NCBI GenBank assembly: GCA_020024855.1
Contig: JAHHTB010000028.1
Location: 1-15,478, forward strand
From: Fusobacterium sp.
GTDB taxonomy: Bacteria; Fusobacteriota; Fusobacteriia; Fusobacteriales; Fusobacteriaceae
Length of the DNA: 15,478 bases
Direction of reading: 5' to 3'
The translations under genes and the position numbers were made by a program. The notes beneath the pieces are model-generated. The model searched no databases. It was not told the DNA's origin and saw only the letters and a list, made by a program, of their open reading frames with translations. This document shows, in pieces, positions 1-7,508 of this stretch (position 1 is its first letter; each line of letters starts with the position of its first letter).

Positions 1-1499
1 TCATAAGTTAATCTGTTAATTCCTTTAACTTCGTTGATAATTCTATTTGAAACTTTTTCTAAGAACTCATAAGGAAGTCTAGACCAAGTTGCAGTCATAA
101 AGTCAATAGTATTTGCTGATCTTAAAACAGCTGTATATTCGTAAGTTCTTACGTCTCCCATAACTCCTACTGACTTAACTGGAAGAAGAACAACGAAAGC
201 CTGGCTTACTTTATTATAAAGGTCAGCATTTCTTAATTCTTCAATAAATATTTTATCAGCTTCTCTTAATATATCAGCCTTTTCTTTAGTAACTTCTCCT
301 AAAATTCTTATTCCAAGTCCTGGACCTGGGAATGGGTGTCTATCTATCATATGGTCAGGAATTCCTAACTCTCTTCCAACTGCTCTTACTTCGTCTTTAA
401 ATAATTCTCTTAAAGGCTCAAGTAAAGTGAACTTCATATCTTCAGGAAGTCCTCCAACATTGTGGTGAGATTTTATTGTCATAGATGGACCTTTTACTGA
501 TTGAGATTCAATAACATCAGGATAGATTGTTCCTTGTGCTAAGAAATCAACATCTGTAAGTTTTCCAGCTTCTTCATTAAATACTTCAATAAATTCTTTT
601 CCTATTATTTTTCTCTTAGCTTCAGGATCAGAAACACCTGCAAGTTTAAATAGGAATCTTGCTTCAGCATTTACACATTTTATGTTCATATGGAAGTTTT
701 CTCCATAAACTTTCATAACATTTAATGCCTCATCTTTTCTTAAAAGTCCTGTATCAACGAAAATACAAGTTAATTGATCTCCAATTGCTTTATGAATAAG
801 AGTTGCTGCAACAGAAGAGTCTACTCCTCCAGAAAGTCCAAGAAGAACTTTTTTATCTCCTACAGTTGTTCTTATTTTTTCAATTGTATCTTCAATATAG
901 TTTGTCATGCTCCAGTTCTTTTCACATTTAGCTATATTAAATACGAAGTTTCTATAAAGTTCTTTTCCGTATTCACTGTGAGTAACTTCTGGATGGAATT
1001 GTACACAGTAAATATTTTTTTCTGGATTGCAAGCAGTAGCTATACAAGAATCTGTATGAGCAATTTGTACAAATCCAGGAGCAAGTTTAGTAACATGGTC
1101 TTGGTGACTCATCCAAACTTGAGAATTATTAGGAATTCCTTCAAATAATGGATTAGTTGCATCATCTAAAATTAGTTCAGCTTTACCAAATTCTTGCTTA
1201 TCTGCACACTCAACTGTTCCTCCTAAAAGGTGAGTTGTAAGTTGCATTCCATAACATACAGCAAGAACTGGAATACCTAAATCATATAATTTTTTATCTA
1301 TCATAAAGGCATCTTCTAGATAAACAGAAGCAGGTCCTCCAGAAAGAATAATTCCTTTTGGCTCTCTAGCCACAATATTTTCAATTGGTTCAAAATATGG
1401 AACTATTTCTGCAAATACTCCCATTTCTCTTATTCTTCTAGCTATCAATTGGTTATATTGAGAACCAAAATCTAGTATAAGAATACTATTCTTTTTCAT
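1..1499 (-). CDS. guaA: GMP synthase (glutamine-hydrolysing), 3' end cut by window edge
   Basis: Makes GMP from XMP, ATP and glutamine, the last step of guanine nucleotide synthesis in the cytosol. Reading the minus strand from the ATG at 1499 gives 499 complete codons with no stop. The N-terminal glutamine amidotransferase domain has the nucleophile Cys82 in AVCYGMQ, and His169 and Glu171 in QFHPE. The ATP pyrophosphatase domain follows, with its PP-loop SGGVDSS at residues 223-229. The C-terminal dimerisation region contains RHPFPGPGLGIRILGE and ends at NRLTY. Family members end about 13 residues later, so only the extreme C-terminus is missing. A GGAGG ribosome site lies at 1505-1509, five bases from the start. 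The gene is 65 bp downstream of ssb on the same strand. I see no convincing promoter or terminator in that gap, so co-transcription from the ssb promoter is likely. Identification is very secure. Confidence 0.97.
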   Translation of the reverse strand, partial: MKKNSILILDFGSQYNQLIARRIREMGVFAEIVPYFEPIENIVAREPKGIILSGGPASVYLEDAFMIDKKLYDLGIPVLAVCYGMQLTTHLLGGTVECADKQEFGKAELILDDATNPLFEGIPNNSQVWMSHQDHVTKLAPGFVQIAHTDSCIATACNPEKNIYCVQFHPEVTHSEYGKELYRNFVFNIAKCEKNWSMTNYIEDTIEKIRTTVGDKKVLLGLSGGVDSSVAATLIHKAIGDQLTCIFVDTGLLRKDEALNVMKVYGENFHMNIKCVNAEARFLFKLAGVSDPEAKRKIIGKEFIEVFNEEAGKLTDVDFLAQGTIYPDVIESQSVKGPSMTIKSHHNVGGLPEDMKFTLLEPLRELFKDEVRAVGRELGIPDHMIDRHPFPGPGLGIRILGEVTKEKADILREADKIFIEELRNADLYNKVSQAFVVLLPVKSVGVMGDVRTYEYTAVLRSANTIDFMTATWSRLPYEFLEKVSNRIINEVKGINRLTY

Positions 1500-1564
1500 T
1501 AATACCTCCAAAAACTTTAATATTTATTAAATAGTTTTAAACTTTTTAATTTATTTTTTCAAAA

Positions 1565-1984
1565 TTAGAATGGAAACTCATCATCTTCAAAATCATTTCC
1601 AACTGGAGCAGATTTTACAGGTTCAGCAGTTTTTTGATATCCCTCATTATAGTTTCCAGCATATGAAGAATCTTCAGCTCCACCTTTATTTTCAAGAAAT
1701 TCAACTGTATCTACTAAAACATCATATGAAGTTCTTTTTTCTCCATTCATTTCATATCTATTCATTTGAATTCTTCCTTGAACACCTACTTTTCTTCCTT
1801 TTCTAAGATATTCACCTATAAGTTCTGCTGTTTTTCCAAAAGCAACACAGTTTATAAAATCAGCTTCACCTTTTTGGAAAGGTCTATCTACTGCTAAAGA
1901 AAATCTTGAGTAGGCTTTACCACTCTGACCGAATTTTAGTTCAGGGTCTCTTGTTAATCTTCCTGTTAGAATAACTAAATTCAT
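1565..1984 (-). CDS. ssb: Single-stranded DNA-binding protein
   Basis: Coats single-stranded DNA during replication, recombination and repair and recruits partner enzymes through its acidic tail. The 139-residue protein has one OB fold at about residues 1-98, starting MNLVILTGRLTRDPEL, followed by a short flexible linker rich in Gly, Asn and Ser. It ends in the classic tip DDEFPF (134-139), the docking site for SSB partners. It contains no tryptophan; the position of E. coli Trp54 appears to be Phe43, as in Bacillus-type SSBs. At 139 residues it is shorter than E. coli SSB because the linker is short. The ATG at 1982-1984 is preceded by GGAGG. Many bacteria place ssb between rpsF and rpsR; here it stands alone upstream of guaA and is divergent from polA. 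That gives a replication gene pair sharing one 170-bp control region. Confidence 0.97.
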   Translation of the reverse strand: MNLVILTGRLTRDPELKFGQSGKAYSRFSLAVDRPFQKGEADFINCVAFGKTAELIGEYLRKGRKVGVQGRIQMNRYEMNGEKRTSYDVLVDTVEFLENKGGAEDSSYAGNYNEGYQKTAEPVKSAPVGNDFEDDEFPF

Positions 1985-2021
1985 AATTTCCCTCCTAGTA
2001 ATTCATAATTAATTAATAATA

Positions 2022-2050
2022 ATTATAACAGAAAAGCAGATTAAAAACAA
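2022..2050 (-). promoter_or_regulatory. Predicted sigma70 promoter for ssb-guaA
   Basis: On the minus strand the -35 box TTGTTT (2045-2050) is followed by a 17-base spacer and a perfect -10 TATAAT (2022-2027). A TG one base upstream of the -10 makes it an extended -10. Transcription would start around 2015, about 30 bases ahead of the ssb ATG. Called from pattern only. Confidence 0.75.
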
Positions 2051-2093
2051 CGAAAATTGTTATACATAACTTTCATTTCTTCTGAACTCTTTA

Positions 2094-2122
2094 TTCAATA
2101 TTACTGTTAATTATGATATAAT
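2094..2122 (+). promoter_or_regulatory. Predicted extended -10 promoter for the polA operon
   Basis: A perfect TATAAT lies at 2117-2122 with TG one base upstream (2114-2115). The -35 at 17-bp spacing is poor (TTCAAT, 2094-2099), so the extended -10 probably does most of the work. The start site would be near 2129, about 25 bases before the polA ATG. It faces away from the ssb promoter. Confidence 0.65.
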
Positions 2123-2153
2123 TGATAAGGAAATAAAAAAGTGGAGGAAAAAA

Positions 2154-4892
2154 ATGAAAAGGATAGTATTATTAGATGTCAGTGCAATTATGTATAGAGC
2201 TTTCTATGGAAATATGAATTTTAGAACAAAAAATGAGCCTACTGGAGCAGTTTTTGGATTTACTAATACCCTTTTAAATATTATGAAGGAATTTTCTCCA
2301 GATTATATAGGAGCAGCACAAGATATAAAAAGATCTGAATTAAAAAGAAGTAAAATATATAGTGAATATAAAAATAACAGAGAGGCTATGCCTGAAGATC
2401 TTCTTGTTCAAGTTGATAGAATTGAAGAAGTTTTAGATTATTTTGGAATAAATAGATTTAAAATTTCAGGATATGAAGCTGATGATGTTATGGGAACAAT
2501 AGGAAAAAATTTCTCTAAAGATGACTATGAAATTTTTATTGTAACTGGAGATAAAGATTTAGCACAACTTCTTGATAAAAATATAAATATTGCTCTTCTT
2601 GGAAAAGGGGAAGGTGGAGGATTTAAAATCCTTTCGACTAATGAAGATGTAAAAGAATATTTAGGTGTTTATCCTGAAATGATACCTGATCTTTTTGGGC
2701 TTATTGGAGATAGTAGTGATGGTATTCCTGGTGTAAGAAAAGTAGGTCCAAAAAAAGCTATACCTATGCTTGAAAAGTACGGAAACCTTGAGGGAATTTA
2801 TGAAAATGTAGATTCATTAAAAGAGATTTCTGGAATAGGTCCATCTCTTATTAATAATATCAAGGAAGATAAAGAGATTGCTTTTTTAAGTAGGAAACTT
2901 GCACAGATTGAAACTAACATTCCACTTGATATAAAAATTGAAGATTTAAAATATCATATTGATAATAAAAAACTTTTGACTCTTTTCAAAGAACTTAACT
3001 TCAAAGTTCTTATAAAAAGAATGGGGCTTACTGAAGAGTTGGAAGAAAAAGAAGAGTTTGTTACTAAAGAAAAAAATACTGCTAACTCAAATAGCCAATT
3101 AGGACTTTTTGATATGAGTATAAATGAAATAAAAACTAAAAAAGTAAAAGATAATAAAATAATTTTTGTTGATACAGATGAAAAATTTTCTGAAATGTTT
3201 GAAGATTTAAACTCTGAAGAAAATATATACTTCTATACAGAGAATGTTGGAATATCTTTTTCTAGTGATGCAAGAGATTATTATGTTCCTCTTTATCATA
3301 CATTAAAAATAGGAGAAAAATATGGAAATCTTAATAAAGAGCTTCTTAATAAAATTTTCTCTTTAGATAAAAAATTTGTAACATATAATTTTAAAAATAT
3401 TCTTAGAAACTTCTATAAAATTCCTACTAAAAATATGGAATTTGATGAAATGCTTGCATATCATCTTATCACTGCTCAAACAAAAGAAAGTATTGATGGA
3501 ATGCTTACTACTGAAAGTATAAAAGAAATAAAAAAATATGAAGATATTTTTGGAAAAGAAAAGCCTGAAACAGTTGATATAGAAAAATATGGTACTTATC
3601 TTTGTGAAAGAGCAAGTGCTATAAAAGAACTTCATTTTTCATTACAACATCAACTTGAAGAAAAAAATCTTATTACTGTTTTAAAAGAAATTGAAACACC
3701 TCTTATTGAAGTTTTAAATAGTATGGAAGAAGAGGGAATTATGATTGACCCTGAGTATTTCCACAATTTTGGCATTGAAGTTACTGAAAAATTAAATGTT
3801 CTTGAAGAAAAAATATATGGTATTGCTGGTGAAAAATTTAATCTTAATTCTCCAAAACAACTTTCAGAAGTTTTATTTATAAATCTTAATATCACTCCTG
3901 TTAAAAAGACAAAAACAGGACTTTCAACAAATGTAGAAGTTCTTGAAGAACTTGAAGCAAGAGGAGAAGATATTGCAAAATATATTCTTGAATATAGAAA
4001 ACTTTCTAAATTAAAATCAACATATATTGATGCTCTTCCAAAAGTTGCTGATAAAAATAATAGAATTCATACAAGCTTTAATCAAACAGGAACAGCAACA
4101 GGAAGACTTTCTTCTTCTGATCCAAATCTTCAAAATATTCCAGTAAAAACAGATGATGGTATGAAAATAAGAGAGGGATTTATTGCTAAAAAAGGTTATA
4201 AACTTTTAGGTATAGACTATTCTCAAATTGAATTAAGAGTGCTAACTGAAATTTCAGAAGATGAAAATCTTGTAAAAGCATATGGAGAGGGAAAAGATCT
4301 TCATGATCTTACAGCTAGAAAAATATTTGGACTTTCTGAAAATGAAGAAGTAAAAAGAGAGCAGAGAATAGCTGCAAAAATTGTAAATTTTAGTATTATT
4401 TATGGAAAAACTGCCTTTGGACTTTCTAAAGAATTAAAAATTACTAGAAAAGAAGCTGAAGACTATATTGAAAAATATTTTACAGAATATCCAAAAGTTA
4501 AAGAATTAGAAACTAAAATTATCAAAAATGCTGAAGAAACAGGTTATGCTGAAACATACTTTAATAGAAGAAGAGAAATAAAAGATATTCATTCAAGAAA
4601 TAAAAATATAAAAAATCAAGGTGAAAGAATGGCTGTTAATACTGTTATTCAAGGAACAGCTGCTGAGATTATAAAAAAAGTTATGATTGAACTTTATAAA
4701 TTTTTAAAAGGAAAAGAAGATATAAAAATGCTTCTTCAAGTTCACGATGAACTTATTTTTGAAATAAAAGATGAAAAAGTTACAGAATATAAAACTATTA
4801 TTGAAAATATAATGAAAAATAGTATTAAGTTTAAGAATGTTAAATTAGAGGTAAATAGTTCTGTTGGTAACAACTGGGCAGAAGCAAAATAG
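2154..4892 (+). CDS. polA: DNA polymerase I
   Basis: Removes RNA primers and fills gaps during Okazaki fragment maturation and excision repair. The protein has 912 residues. The 5' nuclease domain (about 1-290) carries the metal-binding acids in LLDVS (Asp8), YEADD (107-111), TGDKD (131-135) and GDSSDG (185-190), then a helix-hairpin-helix. A middle domain (about 335-500) has the proofreading fold, but its catalytic acids are mostly replaced: Tyr361, Ile416 and Arg486 stand at the positions of E. coli Asp355, Asp424 and Asp501. The polymerase domain (about 510-912) is intact, with DYSQIELR at 688-695, an O-helix with Arg738, Lys742, Phe746 and Tyr750, and HDE at 864-866. QLGLF at 315-319 resembles a sliding-clamp binding motif. 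The ATG is preceded by GGAGG at 2143-2147. This is the first gene of the operon; whiA follows after 15 bp. Confidence 0.98.
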   Translation: MKRIVLLDVSAIMYRAFYGNMNFRTKNEPTGAVFGFTNTLLNIMKEFSPDYIGAAQDIKRSELKRSKIYSEYKNNREAMPEDLLVQVDRIEEVLDYFGINRFKISGYEADDVMGTIGKNFSKDDYEIFIVTGDKDLAQLLDKNINIALLGKGEGGGFKILSTNEDVKEYLGVYPEMIPDLFGLIGDSSDGIPGVRKVGPKKAIPMLEKYGNLEGIYENVDSLKEISGIGPSLINNIKEDKEIAFLSRKLAQIETNIPLDIKIEDLKYHIDNKKLLTLFKELNFKVLIKRMGLTEELEEKEEFVTKEKNTANSNSQLGLFDMSINEIKTKKVKDNKIIFVDTDEKFSEMFEDLNSEENIYFYTENVGISFSSDARDYYVPLYHTLKIGEKYGNLNKELLNKIFSLDKKFVTYNFKNILRNFYKIPTKNMEFDEMLAYHLITAQTKESIDGMLTTESIKEIKKYEDIFGKEKPETVDIEKYGTYLCERASAIKELHFSLQHQLEEKNLITVLKEIETPLIEVLNSMEEEGIMIDPEYFHNFGIEVTEKLNVLEEKIYGIAGEKFNLNSPKQLSEVLFINLNITPVKKTKTGLSTNVEVLEELEARGEDIAKYILEYRKLSKLKSTYIDALPKVADKNNRIHTSFNQTGTATGRLSSSDPNLQNIPVKTDDGMKIREGFIAKKGYKLLGIDYSQIELRVLTEISEDENLVKAYGEGKDLHDLTARKIFGLSENEEVKREQRIAAKIVNFSIIYGKTAFGLSKELKITRKEAEDYIEKYFTEYPKVKELETKIIKNAEETGYAETYFNRRREIKDIHSRNKNIKNQGERMAVNTVIQGTAAEIIKKVMIELYKFLKGKEDIKMLLQVHDELIFEIKDEKVTEYKTIIENIMKNSIKFKNVKLEVNSSVGNNWAEAK

Positions 4893-4907
4893 GAAAGGAG
4901 ATTTCAA

Positions 4908-5819
4908 ATGTCCTATACTTATCAAGTAAAAAACGAAATAATAAAAAAAAATGAATATACACTAAAAGGAAAAATAGCAGAACTTAGAGGTATTTTAGAT
5001 GCTAAAAATGCAATTTTTCCTGATCATATAGAGCTAAAACTTGAAAGTATTGAACTTGCTAATAGAGTATATAAAATTTTAAAAGAAATTTCTCAATTAA
5101 AATTAAATGTAAAATATTCTACAAGTAAAAATTTTGGTGAACACAATATATATATTATTGGTATTTTAAATCAAAAGGGTTTTAAAAATTTTTTAAAACT
5201 TCTTGATGATTATAGAGATAAAAATATTCAAGAAGATGAAGAAAAAATAGCTGGTTTTATTAGAGGACTTTTCCTTTCAACTGGTTATATAAAAAGTCCT
5301 GAAAAAGAGTATGCTCTTGATTTTTTTATTGATAATGAAAGTATTGCTGATGAACTTTATGAAATCTTAATTAAACTTGGAAAAAAAGTTTCTAAAACTA
5401 AAAAAAGAAATAAAAATCTTGTTTATTTAAGAAATTCAGAAGATATTATGGACATTCTTGTAATAAATGGTTCTATAAAAGAATTCTATAAATATGAAGA
5501 AACAACCATGATGAAAGATTTAAAAAATAAAACAATAAGAGAAATGAATTGGGAAGTTGCTAATGAAACAAAAACTCTTAATACAGGAATTAGACAAATA
5601 AAACAAATTAATTATATTGGTGCTAAAATGGGTATAAATAATTTGACTCCTGTTTTAGAGGAGGTAGCTTTTTTAAGACTTCAGAATCCTGAAAGCTCTC
5701 TTCAAGAACTGGCAGAAATAATTGGTATTTCAAAATCAGGAATAAGAAATAGATTCAGGAGAATAGAAGAAATATATAACCAACTTCTTGAGGAAAATGG
5801 AGAACAACCAAAGGAGTAA
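4908..5819 (+). CDS. whiA: WhiA family DNA-binding regulator
   Basis: WhiA proteins bind DNA and influence sporulation septation in Streptomyces and cell division or chromosome segregation in Bacillus; the role here is unknown. The 303-residue protein has the family N-terminus (SYTYQVKNEI), a LAGLIDADG-like fold with AGFIRGLFLSTGYI at 115-128 (the homing-endonuclease catalytic acids are not expected in this family), the conserved stretch RDLKNKTIREMNW-like at about 203-215 (here beginning KDLKNK), and a C-terminal helix-turn-helix at about 263-286 (LQELAEIIGISKSGIRNRF). Its length fits the family. An AAAGGAG ribosome site lies just upstream of the ATG. In Firmicutes and actinobacteria whiA normally follows rapZ and yvcK-type genes; here it lies between polA and ribF, so its usual partners are absent from this locus. 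Family assignment is secure, function inferred only. Confidence 0.93.
   Translation: MSYTYQVKNEIIKKNEYTLKGKIAELRGILDAKNAIFPDHIELKLESIELANRVYKILKEISQLKLNVKYSTSKNFGEHNIYIIGILNQKGFKNFLKLLDDYRDKNIQEDEEKIAGFIRGLFLSTGYIKSPEKEYALDFFIDNESIADELYEILIKLGKKVSKTKKRNKNLVYLRNSEDIMDILVINGSIKEFYKYEETTMMKDLKNKTIREMNWEVANETKTLNTGIRQIKQINYIGAKMGINNLTPVLEEVAFLRLQNPESSLQELAEIIGISKSGIRNRFRRIEEIYNQLLEENGEQPKE
5810..5816 (+). promoter_or_regulatory. Ribosome-binding site deciding the ribF start
   Basis: AAAGGAG lies across the last codons of whiA, 13 bases before the ATG at 5830. The spacing is longer than usual, but no in-frame start lies closer. Upstream in-frame candidates (TTG at 5788, ATG at 5797) would have only a poorly spaced GAGG and would add residues not typical of RibF. 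Confidence 0.6.
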
Positions 5820-5829
5820 TACAATTAAT

Positions 5830-6765
5830 ATGAAAATAATTAAAGATATTTTAAAAGGAAATGAAAAACTAAAAAATAGTTATGTAGCTCTTGGAACTTT
5901 TGATGGGGTGCATAAGGGACATAGAGTTCTAATTTCTGAAGCAGTAAAAAAAGCAAAAGAAAATAATGGTGTATCTGTTGTATTTACATTCTCTAACCAC
6001 CCTCTTGAAATAATTTTTCCTGAAAGAGTTCCTAAAATGATAAATACTCTTCAAGAAAAATTATATTTGCTTGAAGAAATGGGAGTTGATTATGTTGTTC
6101 TTCAAACTTTTGACAAAGAATTTGCAAATTGTGATAAAGAACAATTTATTGATGATATTTTAATTGATGCCCTTGGAGTAAAAGAAATATTTGTTGGTTT
6201 CAACTATACTTTTGGAGAAAAAGGAGCAGGAAATACTGAATATTTAAAAAGTGTATGTAAAGAAAAAAAATTTATAGTTAATGAAGTTCCACCTGTTGAA
6301 TGTAAGGGATATGTTTTAAGTTCCACTCTTATTAGAAATCTTATTCTTAATGGAGAACTTGAACTTGCTAATTATTTTCTTGGAAGACCATTTCTAATTT
6401 CTGAAATAGTTGAGCATGGAAAAAAATATGGAAGACTTCTTGGTTTCCCTACAGCAAATTTAAAAGTTGTAAATAAAGTATATCCACCTTTTGGAATTTT
6501 TGGCGGTAGTACTATCATTGAAGGGAAAAAAGATAAAAAATATTCTTCTGTTATAAATATTGGTAAAAATCCTACACTTAAGCCAGGTGAACTTAGTGTT
6601 GAAGTTCATATTCTTGATTTTAATGAGATGCTTTATGGAAAAAGAATCTTTGTCAATATAGAACATTTTATGAGACCTGAAAAAAAATTTAATTCATTTG
6701 ATGAATTAAAAGAAGGAATACAAAAAGATGTTGAGAATTGGAGAAATTATTCTAATGGAAAATAA
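5830..6765 (+). CDS. ribF: Bifunctional riboflavin kinase / FAD synthetase
   Basis: Converts riboflavin to FMN and then to FAD in the cytosol. I chose the ATG at 5830 (311 residues) because MKIIKDILKG matches the usual RibF start; the frame stays open upstream to 5788 inside whiA. The N-terminal FAD synthetase domain is a nucleotidyltransferase, with GTFDGVHKGH at 22-31 (the HxGH-type nucleotide site), VGFNYTFG at 122-129 and SSTLIR at 164-169. The C-terminal flavokinase barrel has GRLLGFPTAN at 201-210, the YPPFGIF segment at 218-224 and VEVHILDF at 257-264, including the acidic catalytic region. Length is normal. It starts 10 bp after whiA and its 3' end overlaps scpA by 11 bp, so translation is likely coupled. 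There is no room for an FMN riboswitch directly upstream, which suggests operon-level rather than flavin-specific control. Confidence 0.96.
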   Translation: MKIIKDILKGNEKLKNSYVALGTFDGVHKGHRVLISEAVKKAKENNGVSVVFTFSNHPLEIIFPERVPKMINTLQEKLYLLEEMGVDYVVLQTFDKEFANCDKEQFIDDILIDALGVKEIFVGFNYTFGEKGAGNTEYLKSVCKEKKFIVNEVPPVECKGYVLSSTLIRNLILNGELELANYFLGRPFLISEIVEHGKKYGRLLGFPTANLKVVNKVYPPFGIFGGSTIIEGKKDKKYSSVINIGKNPTLKPGELSVEVHILDFNEMLYGKRIFVNIEHFMRPEKKFNSFDELKEGIQKDVENWRNYSNGK

Positions 6766-7492
6766 AATTGAAAATTTTGAAAAAACTATTGAAAATAAAA
6801 ATGATATTCTCCTTAAAATAGATAATTTTGAAGGTCCTTTAGAGCTTTTACTTTATCTTATTGATAAAAAGAAATTAAAAATATCAGAAGTAAGAATTTC
6901 ACAACTTATTGATGAATATCTTGCTATTCTTGAAAGATCTAAAAAAGATAATCTTGAAATAAAGGTGGAGTTTCTTCTTACTGCAACAGAACTTCTTGAA
7001 ATAAAAGCTATGTCTGTTCTTCATATAAATGAAGAAATGGAAACAGAAAAAGCATTAAAACAAAGACTTGAAGATTATAAATTATTTAAAGATGTAGCTG
7101 ATAAAATAAATAATATGGGAAGTGAGTTTAATATCTCTTACTCTCGTAAAGAGGGAAGAAAAATAAGAAAAACTGAAGCTAAAGAATACGATCTTAATTC
7201 TTTAAAAGTAGAAGATATTTTTAATAGTTATAAAAAATATTTAAAAGTTGTTGATGAAGATATAATTGAAATAAAGTATGAAAAAATTTATTCTGTTGAA
7301 GAAGAAATTGAAAAAATAAAGGTTATTCTTTTTGAAAAACCTCTTTCTCTTGATGAAATATTTTCAAGAGCAGAAAATAGAATTCATCTAGTCTATATTT
7401 TTCTTGCTCTCCTTGATATTTATAAAGAGGGAAAAATTGATATTATATCTCAAGAAGATAAAAAAATATTTATTAAAAAAATAGATTGCTGA
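6755..7492 (+). CDS. scpA: Segregation and condensation protein A (kleisin)
   Basis: ScpA is the kleisin that bridges SMC ATPase heads in the bacterial condensin that organises newly replicated chromosomes. The 245-residue form from the ATG at 6755 has the N-terminal family motif NFEGPLELLLYLI (24-36) and FLLTATELLEIKAMSVLH (73-90), which contacts the SMC neck. A charged middle region follows, and a C-terminal winged-helix domain (about 178-243) that binds the SMC cap. The frame is open for nine more codons upstream (to 6728), but GGAGA at 6740-6744, ten bases from the ATG at 6755, favours the shorter form. It overlaps the end of ribF by 11 bp. The usual partner scpB does not follow; murJ begins 16 bp after the stop. 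Family assignment is strong. Confidence 0.93.
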   Translation: MENKIENFEKTIENKNDILLKIDNFEGPLELLLYLIDKKKLKISEVRISQLIDEYLAILERSKKDNLEIKVEFLLTATELLEIKAMSVLHINEEMETEKALKQRLEDYKLFKDVADKINNMGSEFNISYSRKEGRKIRKTEAKEYDLNSLKVEDIFNSYKKYLKVVDEDIIEIKYEKIYSVEEEIEKIKVILFEKPLSLDEIFSRAENRIHLVYIFLALLDIYKEGKIDIISQEDKKIFIKKIDC

Positions 7493-7508
7493 TTAATGTG
7501 GAGGTTCA

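Noticed and set aside
774..1148. Plus-strand open frame opposite guaA
   Set aside because: It lies wholly within the guaA coding region on the other strand, is low complexity and Phe/Ser rich, and has no family features.
1500..1564. Possible separate guaA promoter (TTGAAA, 17 bases, TAAAAC)
   Set aside because: The -10 is poor and such matches are expected by chance in this AT-rich gap; read-through from ssb is simpler. No purine riboswitch fits in 65 bp.
5656..5666. Strong internal Shine-Dalgarno match (AGAGGAGGT) inside whiA
   Set aside because: It encodes the normal Glu-Glu-Val of WhiA, and no start codon follows at a usable distance.
5788..5829. Longer ribF starting inside whiA
   Set aside because: The extra residues do not resemble RibF N-termini and the upstream starts lack a well-spaced ribosome site; the ATG at 5830 fits better.
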